Shown here: piece after piece, positions 1 to 6,504 of the stretch | Numbering within the stretch: position 1 is the stretch's first letter | How the letters are laid out: every line of letters starts with the position of its first letter | NCBI GenBank assembly: GCA_039923455.1 | Contig: JBDTCS010000108.1 | Coordinates: 1 to 7,821, forward strand | From: JBDTCS01 sp039923455 | Lineage (GTDB): Bacteria > Bacteroidota > Ignavibacteria > Palsa-1295 | DNA: 7,821 bases | Reading direction: 5' to 3' | Notes under the pieces: generated by a model | Database searches by the model: none | Seen by the model: only the letters and a program-made list of their open reading frames with translations | What the model was told of the DNA's origin: nothing | Position numbers and translations under genes: made by a program

Positions 1-1400
1 AAGAAGACCATGAATACCTGACGCCACATATAAAAGGTGGTCATCATTGCTACTCCAAAACCGATTATTGGCAAGGCCGATGCAATGCCGCCTTGCAACG
101 AACTATAAGCTGCGGTGCCAGCGAGAAGTTCGTCCTTCGACATGAATCCCGACATGAGTGGCAAGCCACTGATAGCAAGTGTCGCTATGATGAACGTCCA
201 ACCTGTAATGGGCAGCTTCTTCAGCAAGCCACCCATGTTGCGCATATCCTGCGCATCTGTATGATGATCGTGGAGATGATGCAATGAGTGATGCATTGCA
301 TGAATTACCGATCCCGAACCGAGGAAGAGACACGCTTTGAACATCGCGTGCGTGGTGAGATGGAAGAAGCCGGCCGAGAACGCACCGACACCCATTGCCA
401 TAATCATATAGCCAAGCTGCGACACCGTCGAGTAAGCAAGCACGCGCTTGATATCGTTTTGTGTCAGCGCGATCGAGGCAGCGAGGAAACTCGTGAATCC
501 ACCAACACACGCTACGATTAGCATCGCATCACCAGTCAACATTGGGAAAATTCTTGCCGTAAGATAAACACCTGCGGCGACCATTGTTGCAGCGTGAATA
601 AGTGCCGAAACGGGCGTTGGACCTTCCATGGCGTCGGGCAACCAGACATGCAACGGAAATTGGGCACTCTTACCAACTGCACCGCAGAAGATCAAAACAC
701 CGGCGGCAGTGAGTGTCGCTTCAGGTGAAAGTCCGAGAAGACTAAATGTCGGCGGAAGTCCGGCAGAGATGCGAGCAAAGATCTCACTGAAGCTGAACGT
801 ATGAAAATTGCCCCAGATGATCATGAGTCCCGTCCACATACCGACATCGCCCACGCGATTAACAATGAACGCTTTCTTCGCAGCATTTTGCGGGGCCGGC
901 TTTTCGTACCAGTGCGAAATGAGGGCATAACTGGAGAAGCCAACCAGCTCCCAGAAAATATACATCGCAAAAAGATTGTTGCCGATGACGATCCCGAGCA
1001 TGCTGAACGTAAATACGCCGAGATAGGCAAAGAATCTGGCGAAGCGCACATCGCCTTTCATGTATTCGCTCGAGAAAAGATGCACGAGAAAACTGATGAG
1101 CGTAACAACGACCAGCATGATCGCCGTCAGATTATCAATCATCACACCCGACTTGATGACGAGCGGCCCGATCCCGGGCACATCACCAAAACTTATCCAA
1201 TCGAAGCTCCACGTCAGCGTTCCGGGCATCGACAGTTTCTTCACTGCGATGTAGAGCGCGAGCAAAAGCGAGAGCCCGAGTATCGGAGTCCCGACAAGAT
1301 GTGCCGACGCATTCAGTCGCTTCTGATTAAATATGATGATCAGAAACGATAAGAGCGAAAGCCCTAAGATGACGATCGAAAGAAGGATCAACTGGTGCAT
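1..1400 (-). CDS. nuoL: NADH-quinone oxidoreductase subunit L, antiporter-like proton-pumping subunit (3' end cut by window)
   Basis: NuoL is the distal antiporter-like subunit of the complex I membrane arm and is thought to move one proton per turnover. I read an uninterrupted frame of 466 codons from the ATG at 1400 to the window edge; family members usually exceed 600 residues, so the C-terminal helices and the long lateral helix are missing. Diagnostic stretches are FWELVGFSSYALISHWY at about residues 149-165 and VWLPDAMEGPTPVSALIHAA at 252-271. Expected proton-path residues are present: E151, K244 in GAVGKSAQFP, and H351/K355 in THAMFKACLF. SGLPLMSGFMSKDEL follows near residue 410. The ATG is the first in frame after the upstream stop at 1446-1448 and lies 82 bp after nuoK. 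Shine-Dalgarno pairing is weak. An unusual His-rich loop occupies residues 367-380. The family is certain; only the 3' end is unseen. Confidence 0.97.
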   Translation of the reverse strand, partial: MHQLILLSIVILGLSLLSFLIIIFNQKRLNASAHLVGTPILGLSLLLALYIAVKKLSMPGTLTWSFDWISFGDVPGIGPLVIKSGVMIDNLTAIMLVVVTLISFLVHLFSSEYMKGDVRFARFFAYLGVFTFSMLGIVIGNNLFAMYIFWELVGFSSYALISHWYEKPAPQNAAKKAFIVNRVGDVGMWTGLMIIWGNFHTFSFSEIFARISAGLPPTFSLLGLSPEATLTAAGVLIFCGAVGKSAQFPLHVWLPDAMEGPTPVSALIHAATMVAAGVYLTARIFPMLTGDAMLIVACVGGFTSFLAASIALTQNDIKRVLAYSTVSQLGYMIMAMGVGAFSAGFFHLTTHAMFKACLFLGSGSVIHAMHHSLHHLHDHHTDAQDMRNMGGLLKKLPITGWTFIIATLAISGLPLMSGFMSKDELLAGTAAYSSLQGGIASALPIIGFGVAMMTTFYMWRQVFMVF

Positions 1401-1405
1401 ATTTC

Positions 1406-1421
1406 GAAGAAAAACTTCTTC
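1406..1421 (-). promoter_or_regulatory. Small hairpin directly before the nuoL start codon
   Basis: On the coding strand the sequence GAAGAA-GTTT-TTCTTC forms a perfect 6-bp stem with a 4-nt loop, ending 5 nt before the nuoL ATG at 1400. It covers the only purine-rich stretch that could act as a ribosome-binding site, so it could modulate NuoL translation. The stem is A/T rich and weak. The structure is seen in sequence; any function is inference. Confidence 0.3.
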
Positions 1422-1482
1422 AACTCTTTTGGAAATCCTACAACGCTAAATAACTATGCTTTAGGACACGAAGCCCATCCGA

Positions 1483-1791
1483 TCAATCGCGAAGCTTATC
1501 GACTTCCGAGACATTGACCGACTGAAAATTCTTATAGATATTGATCACGATTGCGAGTGCAACTGCGGCTTCGGCAGCAGCGATCACGATCACGAAGATA
1601 GCGGACATCTGTCCGCCCATATTCACGCCGCCATATCGCGAGAATGCGATGAAGTTAATGTTCGCCGCATTCAGTATGAGCTCAATGCCCATCAGGACCG
1701 CGATCGCATTCTTTCGCGTGAGCATCGCAAAAAGCCCAAGCACAAAGAGCACGGCGCTCACGATCAAAAAGTGGTTCAACCCTACAGACAT
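1483..1791 (-). CDS. nuoK: NADH-quinone oxidoreductase subunit K
   Basis: NuoK is the small three-helix membrane subunit of complex I (mitochondrial ND4L), part of the proton path linking the quinone site to the antiporter subunits. The 102-residue length is typical. Helix 1 spans about residues 5-24, helix 2 about 28-50 and helix 3 about 60-86. The two membrane glutamates needed in the family are visible: E37 in MGIELILNAANINFIAF and E74 in AAAEAAVALAIV. The C-terminal tail after helix 3 is polar (ending EVDKLRD). The ATG at 1791 is preceded by AAAGAGAAT, one of the few starts here with a purine-rich stretch at a usable distance. nuoJ lies 95 bp upstream and nuoL 82 bp downstream, the usual J-K-L order. 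Confidence 0.97.
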   Translation of the reverse strand: MSVGLNHFLIVSAVLFVLGLFAMLTRKNAIAVLMGIELILNAANINFIAFSRYGGVNMGGQMSAIFVIVIAAAEAAVALAIVINIYKNFQSVNVSEVDKLRD

Positions 1792-1886
1792 ATTCTCTTT
1801 TTTGTGTTGGCCGAATGCATGCTTAGCTATCGGCTACCTACGCACAACTCTCAAAACTTTTTTTGCTTCGCGAATCACGAGCGTCC

Positions 1887-2468
1887 TCAAACTTCTTCGA
1901 CAGGATCCGGCTCGCGACGAGCGATCATTGCTGCACCGATCAGTGCGATGAGCAACACCACCGATACAATTTCAAACGGCAGCAAGTAATCGGTCATCAT
2001 GAGTTTACCGATCGTTACTGCGGTGCCTTCACTACCTTGCTGTTTTGCAAACTCGGTCAGCGAAGCACTGACTGCGTCCTTATTCCAAATGCTGCTCGTC
2101 CAAGGCGCATCTTTGTAGGTGATCCAATGCGTCTGAAAGATGATCATACCAAGCGCCACCAAAAGCCCGAGTACAACGATACCAACCGGAATCCGCGCCG
2201 CTGAACCTGAGCGAATATCAATATTTGTCACGCGATTCGTCAGCATAACACCAAAAAGCATCAGAATCAGAATGCCTCCGACATACACAAGTATCTGCGT
2301 AATCGCCAGAAAATCTGCGTTGAGCAGCACGTACAAACCCGCTACGCCAAAAAAGGTGAAGAGCAGCGCGAATGCCGAGTAAACGATATTCTTCGCGAAG
2401 ACAGTAACCATCGCGCTCACGAGCGTGATGATTGCGAAGATGTAAAAAATGCTATCGAATACTGTCAT
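1887..2468 (-). CDS. nuoJ: NADH-quinone oxidoreductase subunit J
   Basis: NuoJ (mitochondrial ND6) is a membrane subunit beside NuoA, NuoK and NuoH; its third helix contains the bend implicated in coupling quinone reduction to proton pumping. The protein has 193 residues, normal for bacterial NuoJ. Hydrophobic segments lie at about 5-24, 29-48, 53-78, 92-112 and 163-183, giving the expected five helices. The signature region ITQILVYVGGILILMLFGVM, at about 56-75, matches the family's conserved third helix. A polar loop at about 114-160 separates helices 4 and 5, and the tail is acidic (ending DPVEEV). The start ATG at 2468 has no clear Shine-Dalgarno; a (GA)9 tract lies 32 nt upstream. nuoI precedes it by 76 bp. 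Confidence 0.96.
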   Translation of the reverse strand: MTVFDSIFYIFAIITLVSAMVTVFAKNIVYSAFALLFTFFGVAGLYVLLNADFLAITQILVYVGGILILMLFGVMLTNRVTNIDIRSGSAARIPVGIVVLGLLVALGMIIFQTHWITYKDAPWTSSIWNKDAVSASLTEFAKQQGSEGTAVTIGKLMMTDYLLPFEIVSVVLLIALIGAAMIARREPDPVEEV

Positions 2469-2500
2469 TAGCGGATCTACAGTTTTGAATCGTTACTCAA

Positions 2501-2519
2501 TCTCTCTCTCTCTCTCTCT
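2501..2519. repeat. (TC)9 dinucleotide tract in the nuoI-nuoJ gap
   Basis: The plus strand carries nine consecutive TC units plus one T; on the coding strand this is an uninterrupted GA run, lying after the nuoI stop codon and 32 nt before the nuoJ ATG. Such tracts change length by polymerase slippage. It is not inside any recognised gene, so length change would alter spacing in the mRNA leader of nuoJ and not a reading frame. The purine-rich RNA could also serve as a ribosome standby site (inference). Confidence 0.9.
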
Positions 2520-2544
2520 TGCTTGCTTCTTACTCGATGCTGAC

Positions 2545-3240
2545 TTAAGCGTTTCCACCGGCTTTGAACGGTGGTGGTTTCAAGCCACCGGGCTTTGCTG
2601 CAAATGGTGGCGGTTTCACGCCACTTGCGTTCGGTGCAGCAGGTCCACTTGGTGCTGCGGGGGCACTTGGTGTTGCGGGTGGAGCAGCAGCGGCTGGCTG
2701 AGCAGCTTTTTCTGCGGCTTGCTTGGCACGAAGTGCAGCAGCGGCCTCGTCTGCTTTCTTTGCGGCTTCGATGTGCAGCGCAGCTTCTGCACCGTCCATT
2801 GTTGCATAATTATAGATCAACTCGACGCGATCGAACTCAGAGAATTCGAAAACATCCGTCATACGGATACACTCGGTCGGACATGGGAAGGTGCAAAGTC
2901 CGCAGTAGCAGCACTTCGCAATATCAATATCGAAACGCGTAACCCACAGTGATTTCTTCTTCCCATTCGAGGTTGTGCCGATATTCTCGCCTGGCTGTGC
3001 CTTCGCAGTATCTATTATGATGCAGTTGACGGGACATGCACGTGCACACTGATCGCAACCTATGCAATCATCCATGTTGACATAGAGCCTGTTGCGAGCA
3101 CGCTCCGGCAAGACATAACGATCATCCGCGTTCGGATACTGACGCGTTACCTTTTTCGTGAAGAGATGGCTAATGACAATACCCAAACCTTTGAAGGTAG
3201 TCGCGAGCCCCTGATACACGTCTGTAAAATACTCACCCAT
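2545..3240 (-). CDS. nuoI: NADH-quinone oxidoreductase subunit I, 2x[4Fe-4S] ferredoxin-like, with Ala/Pro-rich C-terminal extension
   Basis: NuoI carries clusters N6a and N6b and passes electrons to N2 in NuoB, sitting at the junction with the membrane arm. An amphipathic N-terminal region ending in VTRQYP (residues 31-36) is the usual membrane-contact segment. Two CxxCxxCxxxCP motifs are intact: C59, C62, C65, C69 and C110, C113, C116, C120. The roughly 40-residue spacer between them is longer than in Escherichia coli and resembles, from memory, Chlorobi/Bacteroidota proteins. The folded domain ends near residue 160. The rest of the 231 residues is a low-complexity tail: a charged Ala/Lys/Glu stretch (about 155-180), an Ala/Pro stretch (181-205), then two KPPPF repeats (209-213 and 221-225) in a Gly/Lys-rich end. 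Typical NuoI proteins have about 160-190 residues. No Shine-Dalgarno is visible before the ATG. Confidence 0.96.
   Translation of the reverse strand: MGEYFTDVYQGLATTFKGLGIVISHLFTKKVTRQYPNADDRYVLPERARNRLYVNMDDCIGCDQCARACPVNCIIIDTAKAQPGENIGTTSNGKKKSLWVTRFDIDIAKCCYCGLCTFPCPTECIRMTDVFEFSEFDRVELIYNYATMDGAEAALHIEAAKKADEAAAALRAKQAAEKAAQPAAAAPPATPSAPAAPSGPAAPNASGVKPPPFAAKPGGLKPPPFKAGGNA
2566..2616 (-). repeat. Imperfect direct repeat encoding two KPPPF units in the NuoI tail
   Basis: Two similar DNA segments encode KPPPF at residues 209-213 (2602-2616) and 221-225 (2566-2580), each followed by an Ala/Lys/Gly-rich stretch with a GGTGG core. Their similarity at the DNA level suggests a local duplication at the end of the gene. 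The repeat is short and carries several substitutions. Confidence 0.6.
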
Positions 3241-3306
3241 GCGGATTCTATTGCAATCGAATTACGTAACGTCTACAAACACTTTCTGAACACTCTCTAT
3301 GCATCA

Positions 3307-3320
3307 CGGCATTTATGCCG
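3307..3320. repeat. GC-rich inverted repeat at the end of the small membrane-protein gene
   Basis: CGGCAT and ATGCCG face each other across two bases, over the stop codon at 3313-3315; as RNA this would be a 5-bp stem with a TAAA loop. No U-run follows, so it is not a standard terminator. It could be an mRNA processing or stability element between the small gene and nuoI, or chance. Confidence 0.35.
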
Positions 3321-3546
3321 AGTCGTCTTTCCAAAACTCTTTCATCACGCCTTCGGTAGGCGGATCCTCGATCTCGTCCGGCGTCACCATGCGTCCGAAT
3401 ATTCCGATCACCTGCAACGCATGCCCGATGAGTGCATAGATCCCGAGATTTGCCATCTCCCACTTCAACTCGCCTGTCCAACCAATTACGGCGAGCACCG
3501 TACCCAATAAAAAAAGCGCACTAAAGATAAGCCGGCGTGTCTGCAT
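3313..3546 (-). CDS. Small two-helix membrane protein of unknown function within the nuo operon
   Basis: This 77-residue protein lies between nuoH (51 bp upstream) and nuoI (72 bp downstream), where complex I operons normally have no gene. I do not recognise a family. Two hydrophobic segments are visible, about 6-24 (LIFSALFLLGTVLAVIGW) and 34-51 (LGIYALIGHALQVIGIFG), preceded by R4-R5 and followed by an acidic soluble tail of about 25 residues with DEIEDPP and a final KEFWKDDSA. The short loop between them contains GELKWE. Basic residues at the N-terminus and the acidic tail fit a helical hairpin in the inner membrane. The frame cannot extend upstream because of an in-frame stop at 3553-3555. 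Its position suggests an accessory complex I subunit or assembly factor near the NuoH/NuoI junction (inference). Cyanobacterial NDH-1 offers a precedent: NdhL, a protein of similar size and helix content that contacts the NuoH homologue. I see no sequence identity to it. Confidence 0.8.
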   Translation of the reverse strand: MQTRRLIFSALFLLGTVLAVIGWTGELKWEMANLGIYALIGHALQVIGIFGRMVTPDEIEDPPTEGVMKEFWKDDSA

Positions 3547-3597
3547 TAGGTATCATGTGTCGCTCCCTCTTTCTTGGTTAGAGTGAACGCGTGTGCG

Positions 3598-4692
3598 TTA
3601 CTTCACGAACCAAACAATGAGCGTACCTACGCAAAGCACAGTCGCCATGCCGAACGGGATCAGTACCTTCCAGCAGACATACATCAATTGATCGACACGC
3701 AAGCGTGGAAGCGTCCAACGAATCCAGATCTGCAAAAACACAAAGAACAAACCTTTTGCGATGAACCAGACGAAGCCCATTATCGGACCGCCAAGTGTAT
3801 CACCGAATGGAGACTGCCAGCCTCCAAGAAAAAGCACCGATGCTATCGCACCAACCGCAAACATGTTCGCGTATTCAGCCATGAAGAACAGTGCGAATTT
3901 CATCGCAGAGTACTCGGTGTGATATCCGGCGACAAGTTCAGACTCTGCTTCAGGAATATCAAACGGCACGCGATTCGTTTCGGCGAGCGATGCGACAACA
4001 TAAATTAGAAACGCGATGACCATAAACGGCATTAGCGCAAACGAACTCATACCGCCAAAACCAGCGAGCGTCTTTGGTCCACCAAATAAAAACCAGTTCT
4101 GAATTCCTCCGCCTTGCAGTTCCGTGATCTTTTGCATGTCCATCGAACCCGAGACCATCACCACGGTGAGAATCGCAAGCCCTGCAGGAATTTCATACGA
4201 AATGATCTGTGCAACCGAGCGCATCGCGCCCATCAAAGAGTACTTGTTGTTCGAACCCCAGCCGGCCATCATGATACCGACTACTACCATCGCAGAAATC
4301 GAGATGATATAGAAGATACCGGTATTGAGTCTGGCACCTATATAGATAGCCGAGAACGGCAAACATGCAAATGCTGCATAACTTCCGAGAAATACAATGA
4401 ACGGTGCAACATTGTAAAGCGGTCGATCAGCCTTCGTTGGTGTCAGATCTTCCTTCTGCAACAGCTTTAGAATATCCGCGACCGGTTGCAGCACACCGGC
4501 GGGGCCGGTACGCATCGGTCCGAGACGATCTTGTACCCAAGCCGAGATCTTCATTTCACCAAGTATCGCGATGAGCGCATACCCGAGAATAAAGACAAGT
4601 GGCACTGCGCTATAGGCCGTGACAGTGATGATCGTCGAAAGTGTATTCTCGCCGAGCAAACTTACAAGCAGATCGTGAAGTCCTTGATACAT
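3598..4692 (-). CDS. nuoH: NADH-quinone oxidoreductase subunit H
   Basis: NuoH (mitochondrial ND1) forms the membrane side of the quinone cavity and the entry of the E-channel that links quinone reduction to proton transfer. The 364 residues are close to the usual length, with about eight or nine hydrophobic helices. Conserved regions are EMKISAWVQDRLGPMRTGP at 46-64, followed by LQPVADILKLLQKED; AGWGSNNKYSLMGAMRSVAQ at 143-162 with ISYEIPAGLAIL; and AETNRVPFDIPEAESELVAG at 237-256 running into YHTEYSAMKFALFFMAEYANM. The acidic residues of the 248-259 loop and the Arg of ETNRVPFD, all expected around the quinone channel, are present. The ATG at 4692 follows nuoD by 32 bp, with no nuoE, nuoF or nuoG between them. 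No Shine-Dalgarno is visible; a CAGA/TCTG mini-hairpin sits just before the start. Confidence 0.97.
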   Translation of the reverse strand: MYQGLHDLLVSLLGENTLSTIITVTAYSAVPLVFILGYALIAILGEMKISAWVQDRLGPMRTGPAGVLQPVADILKLLQKEDLTPTKADRPLYNVAPFIVFLGSYAAFACLPFSAIYIGARLNTGIFYIISISAMVVVGIMMAGWGSNNKYSLMGAMRSVAQIISYEIPAGLAILTVVMVSGSMDMQKITELQGGGIQNWFLFGGPKTLAGFGGMSSFALMPFMVIAFLIYVVASLAETNRVPFDIPEAESELVAGYHTEYSAMKFALFFMAEYANMFAVGAIASVLFLGGWQSPFGDTLGGPIMGFVWFIAKGLFFVFLQIWIRWTLPRLRVDQLMYVCWKVLIPFGMATVLCVGTLIVWFVK

Positions 4693-4724
4693 GCAGAAAA
4701 TCTGTTTGAATCGTATCTAAAATT

Positions 4725-5936
4725 TTATCTGTCTACTTCGCCAAGAACAATATCAATGGAGCCCAAGATCGCAATGAGATCCGCAACCAAATATCCACGC
4801 GAGATGACAGAAAGCAAACTCAAATTGACAAACGCAGGCGAACGCACTTTGCAACGCCATGGGTTGATACCATCTTTCGAGACGATATAAAATCCCAACT
4901 CGCCGCGAGGATTCTCGGTGCGCGAATAAATCTCACCGACCGGTGGCTTGATGCGCTTTGGCACCGCGGCCTGCACATCGGTCGTATCGTTATGTGGCCA
5001 CTTTTCCAGTATCTGCTCGATGATGTTGAGCGATTGCTCCCACTCCAGCATGCGTACCCAATGACGATCGAAGCAATCACCAACTTGCCCCATCATTCCC
5101 GTACCAACCGCGATCTCAAACTCAAACCGATCATAGATCGAGTACGGATCATCGCGACGCAAATCCCACTTCACACCTGAGCCACGCAACATCGGGCCCG
5201 TGGCACCACCGTTGATCGCAACTTCAGGTTTCAGCACACCAATATTCGCAGTGCGCTCGACAAATATCTTGTTAAAGGTCAGAAGGTTATTCACCTCTTT
5301 GTGCGTCGCACGGTTCACCTTCACAAATTCTTTGCACATTCCGAGTACATCCGGATGCAGATCATGCGAGAGGCCGCCGACCCACATATAATTGTACAGC
5401 AAACGTGCGCCGCAGGTCTTCTCGAACATTTCCAGGATCGTCTCGCGATCACGGAAGCAAAACAGGAACGGTGTGAATGCGCCGATATCCAGTCCGTAGG
5501 TACCAACGGCAACAAGATGCGATGCGATGCGCGAAAGCTCTGCGAACAAAATGCGAATGAACTCTACCTTTTCGCCGACCTGAATTCCGAGCAACCGCTC
5601 GACAGCAAGTGCGTAACCATGATCCGAATTCATCGCTGCGAGATAATCCATACGATCCACGTACGGTATCACTTGTGGATACGTCATCGCTTCCGTGTGC
5701 TTCTCGAAGCAGCGGTGCAGGTAGCCGAGATGCGGGACGCAATCGACGACCATTTCACCGTCTAGAATTGCTTCAAGCCGCAGCACACCGTGCGTGGACG
5801 GATGTTGCGGTCCGATATTCAGGATCATCTCCTCCGTCTTGAGACGACGAGGCTCAACCACTTCGGCCGACACAACCTTCGCAGGTATCGGTAGCGTACT
5901 ATCCGAAATAACTCTGCGTTCGAGAATCTCTGGCAT
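4725..5936 (-). CDS. nuoD: NADH-quinone oxidoreductase subunit D, 49-kDa quinone-site subunit
   Basis: NuoD forms, with NuoB, the pocket where the quinone head group is reduced; it is related to the large subunit of [NiFe] hydrogenases but has lost the metal site. The 403 residues are normal for a stand-alone NuoD, and there is no fusion to NuoC. GPQHPSTHGVLRLEAILDGE spans 42-61; by alignment from memory, H49 corresponds to the quinone-binding His38 and Y98 (in DRMDYLAAMN) to Tyr87 of Thermus Nqo4, with identical spacing of 49 residues. ERTANIGVL, GPMLRGSG and the C-terminal LGSIDIVLGEVDR are all family signatures. The first 30 or so residues form a variable leader before EEMILNIGPQHP. nuoC ends 49 bp upstream. 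The annotated ATG is the natural start, as the leader contains no later methionine before M37. Confidence 0.97.
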   Translation of the reverse strand: MPEILERRVISDSTLPIPAKVVSAEVVEPRRLKTEEMILNIGPQHPSTHGVLRLEAILDGEMVVDCVPHLGYLHRCFEKHTEAMTYPQVIPYVDRMDYLAAMNSDHGYALAVERLLGIQVGEKVEFIRILFAELSRIASHLVAVGTYGLDIGAFTPFLFCFRDRETILEMFEKTCGARLLYNYMWVGGLSHDLHPDVLGMCKEFVKVNRATHKEVNNLLTFNKIFVERTANIGVLKPEVAINGGATGPMLRGSGVKWDLRRDDPYSIYDRFEFEIAVGTGMMGQVGDCFDRHWVRMLEWEQSLNIIEQILEKWPHNDTTDVQAAVPKRIKPPVGEIYSRTENPRGELGFYIVSKDGINPWRCKVRSPAFVNLSLLSVISRGYLVADLIAILGSIDIVLGEVDR

Positions 5937-5985
5937 TCGCTTTACTTCGCTTACGTATCTATCGAAATACTATTGCTACACTTTT

Positions 5986-6486
5986 TTAATAGGGGACTTT
6001 CATTCCGCGGAAAAACTCCGGCGTCTTGAAATCCTTGCGCAATGGGAATCCGGGATAATCTTCATCCAGCAGAATGCGGCGCAAATCCGGATGCCCTTGA
6101 AACTGAATTCCCATCATGTCCCAAGCTTCGCGCTCCTGCCAATTCGCATGATTCCATACACTCACAACCGATGGAACAATCGGGTTCGCTTCCGGAACGG
6201 TCACTTTCAGCGCGAAGATATGCTTTAGTGTCATCGACTCAAGATGATAGACAACCGAAAAAGTCTTATCACCATTGTCGAGACTGGAAAGCAGCATCAG
6301 ATTGTTGAACACGAGATCAGGCTCGTCACGCAGGAAAAGACAGATATCACGAATGAAACTCGCATCCGTTACATCCATGTACGAACCCATCCTCGTCATG
6401 TACGGACTCGCTTTCATTTCGTGCCACTCACCTACCTTCTGATAGAAGTTGGCGCTTAACTTTTCGACGATCTCTGCTGCGGTCAT
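5986..6486 (-). CDS. nuoC: NADH-quinone oxidoreductase subunit C, 30-kDa subunit
   Basis: NuoC is a structural subunit of the peripheral arm that binds NuoD and NuoI and has no cofactor. The 166 residues fit the short stand-alone form. The family signature ERE-x2-DMMGIQFQGHPDLRRIL is at about 118-139, followed by DEDYPGFPLRKDF (141-153). The N-terminal half (about 1-100) is the alpha/beta domain typical of the 30-kDa subunit. The protein ends 13 residues after KDF, without the longer tail of some relatives. The ATG at 6486 lies 18 bp after nuoB, the tightest spacing in the operon apart from the doubtful micro-ORF, which suggests translational coupling. No Shine-Dalgarno sequence is visible. 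Confidence 0.96.
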   Translation of the reverse strand: MTAAEIVEKLSANFYQKVGEWHEMKASPYMTRMGSYMDVTDASFIRDICLFLRDEPDLVFNNLMLLSSLDNGDKTFSVVYHLESMTLKHIFALKVTVPEANPIVPSVVSVWNHANWQEREAWDMMGIQFQGHPDLRRILLDEDYPGFPLRKDFKTPEFFRGMKVPY

Positions 6487-6504
6487 GCGGCTAAATAATT
6501 TTGA

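Noticed and set aside
801..1352. 183-codon plus-strand open frame
   Set aside because: It is antisense to nuoL, which has unmistakable conserved motifs across this interval. The plus-strand product is highly charged with no recognisable domain.
1792..1886. Small frames in the nuoJ-nuoK gap, e.g. a basic 14-codon frame from GTG
   Set aside because: Short, no ribosome-binding sequence, and no features beyond what a 95-bp gap gives by chance.
2449..2952. 167-codon plus-strand open frame rich in Cys and Trp
   Set aside because: Antisense to nuoI; its Cys/Trp-rich composition comes from reading the Ala/Pro codons and Fe-S motifs of nuoI backwards.
3307..3320. Rho-independent terminator after the small membrane-protein gene
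   Set aside because: The stem is only about 5 bp and is not followed by a U-run; the downstream nuo genes continue in the same direction.
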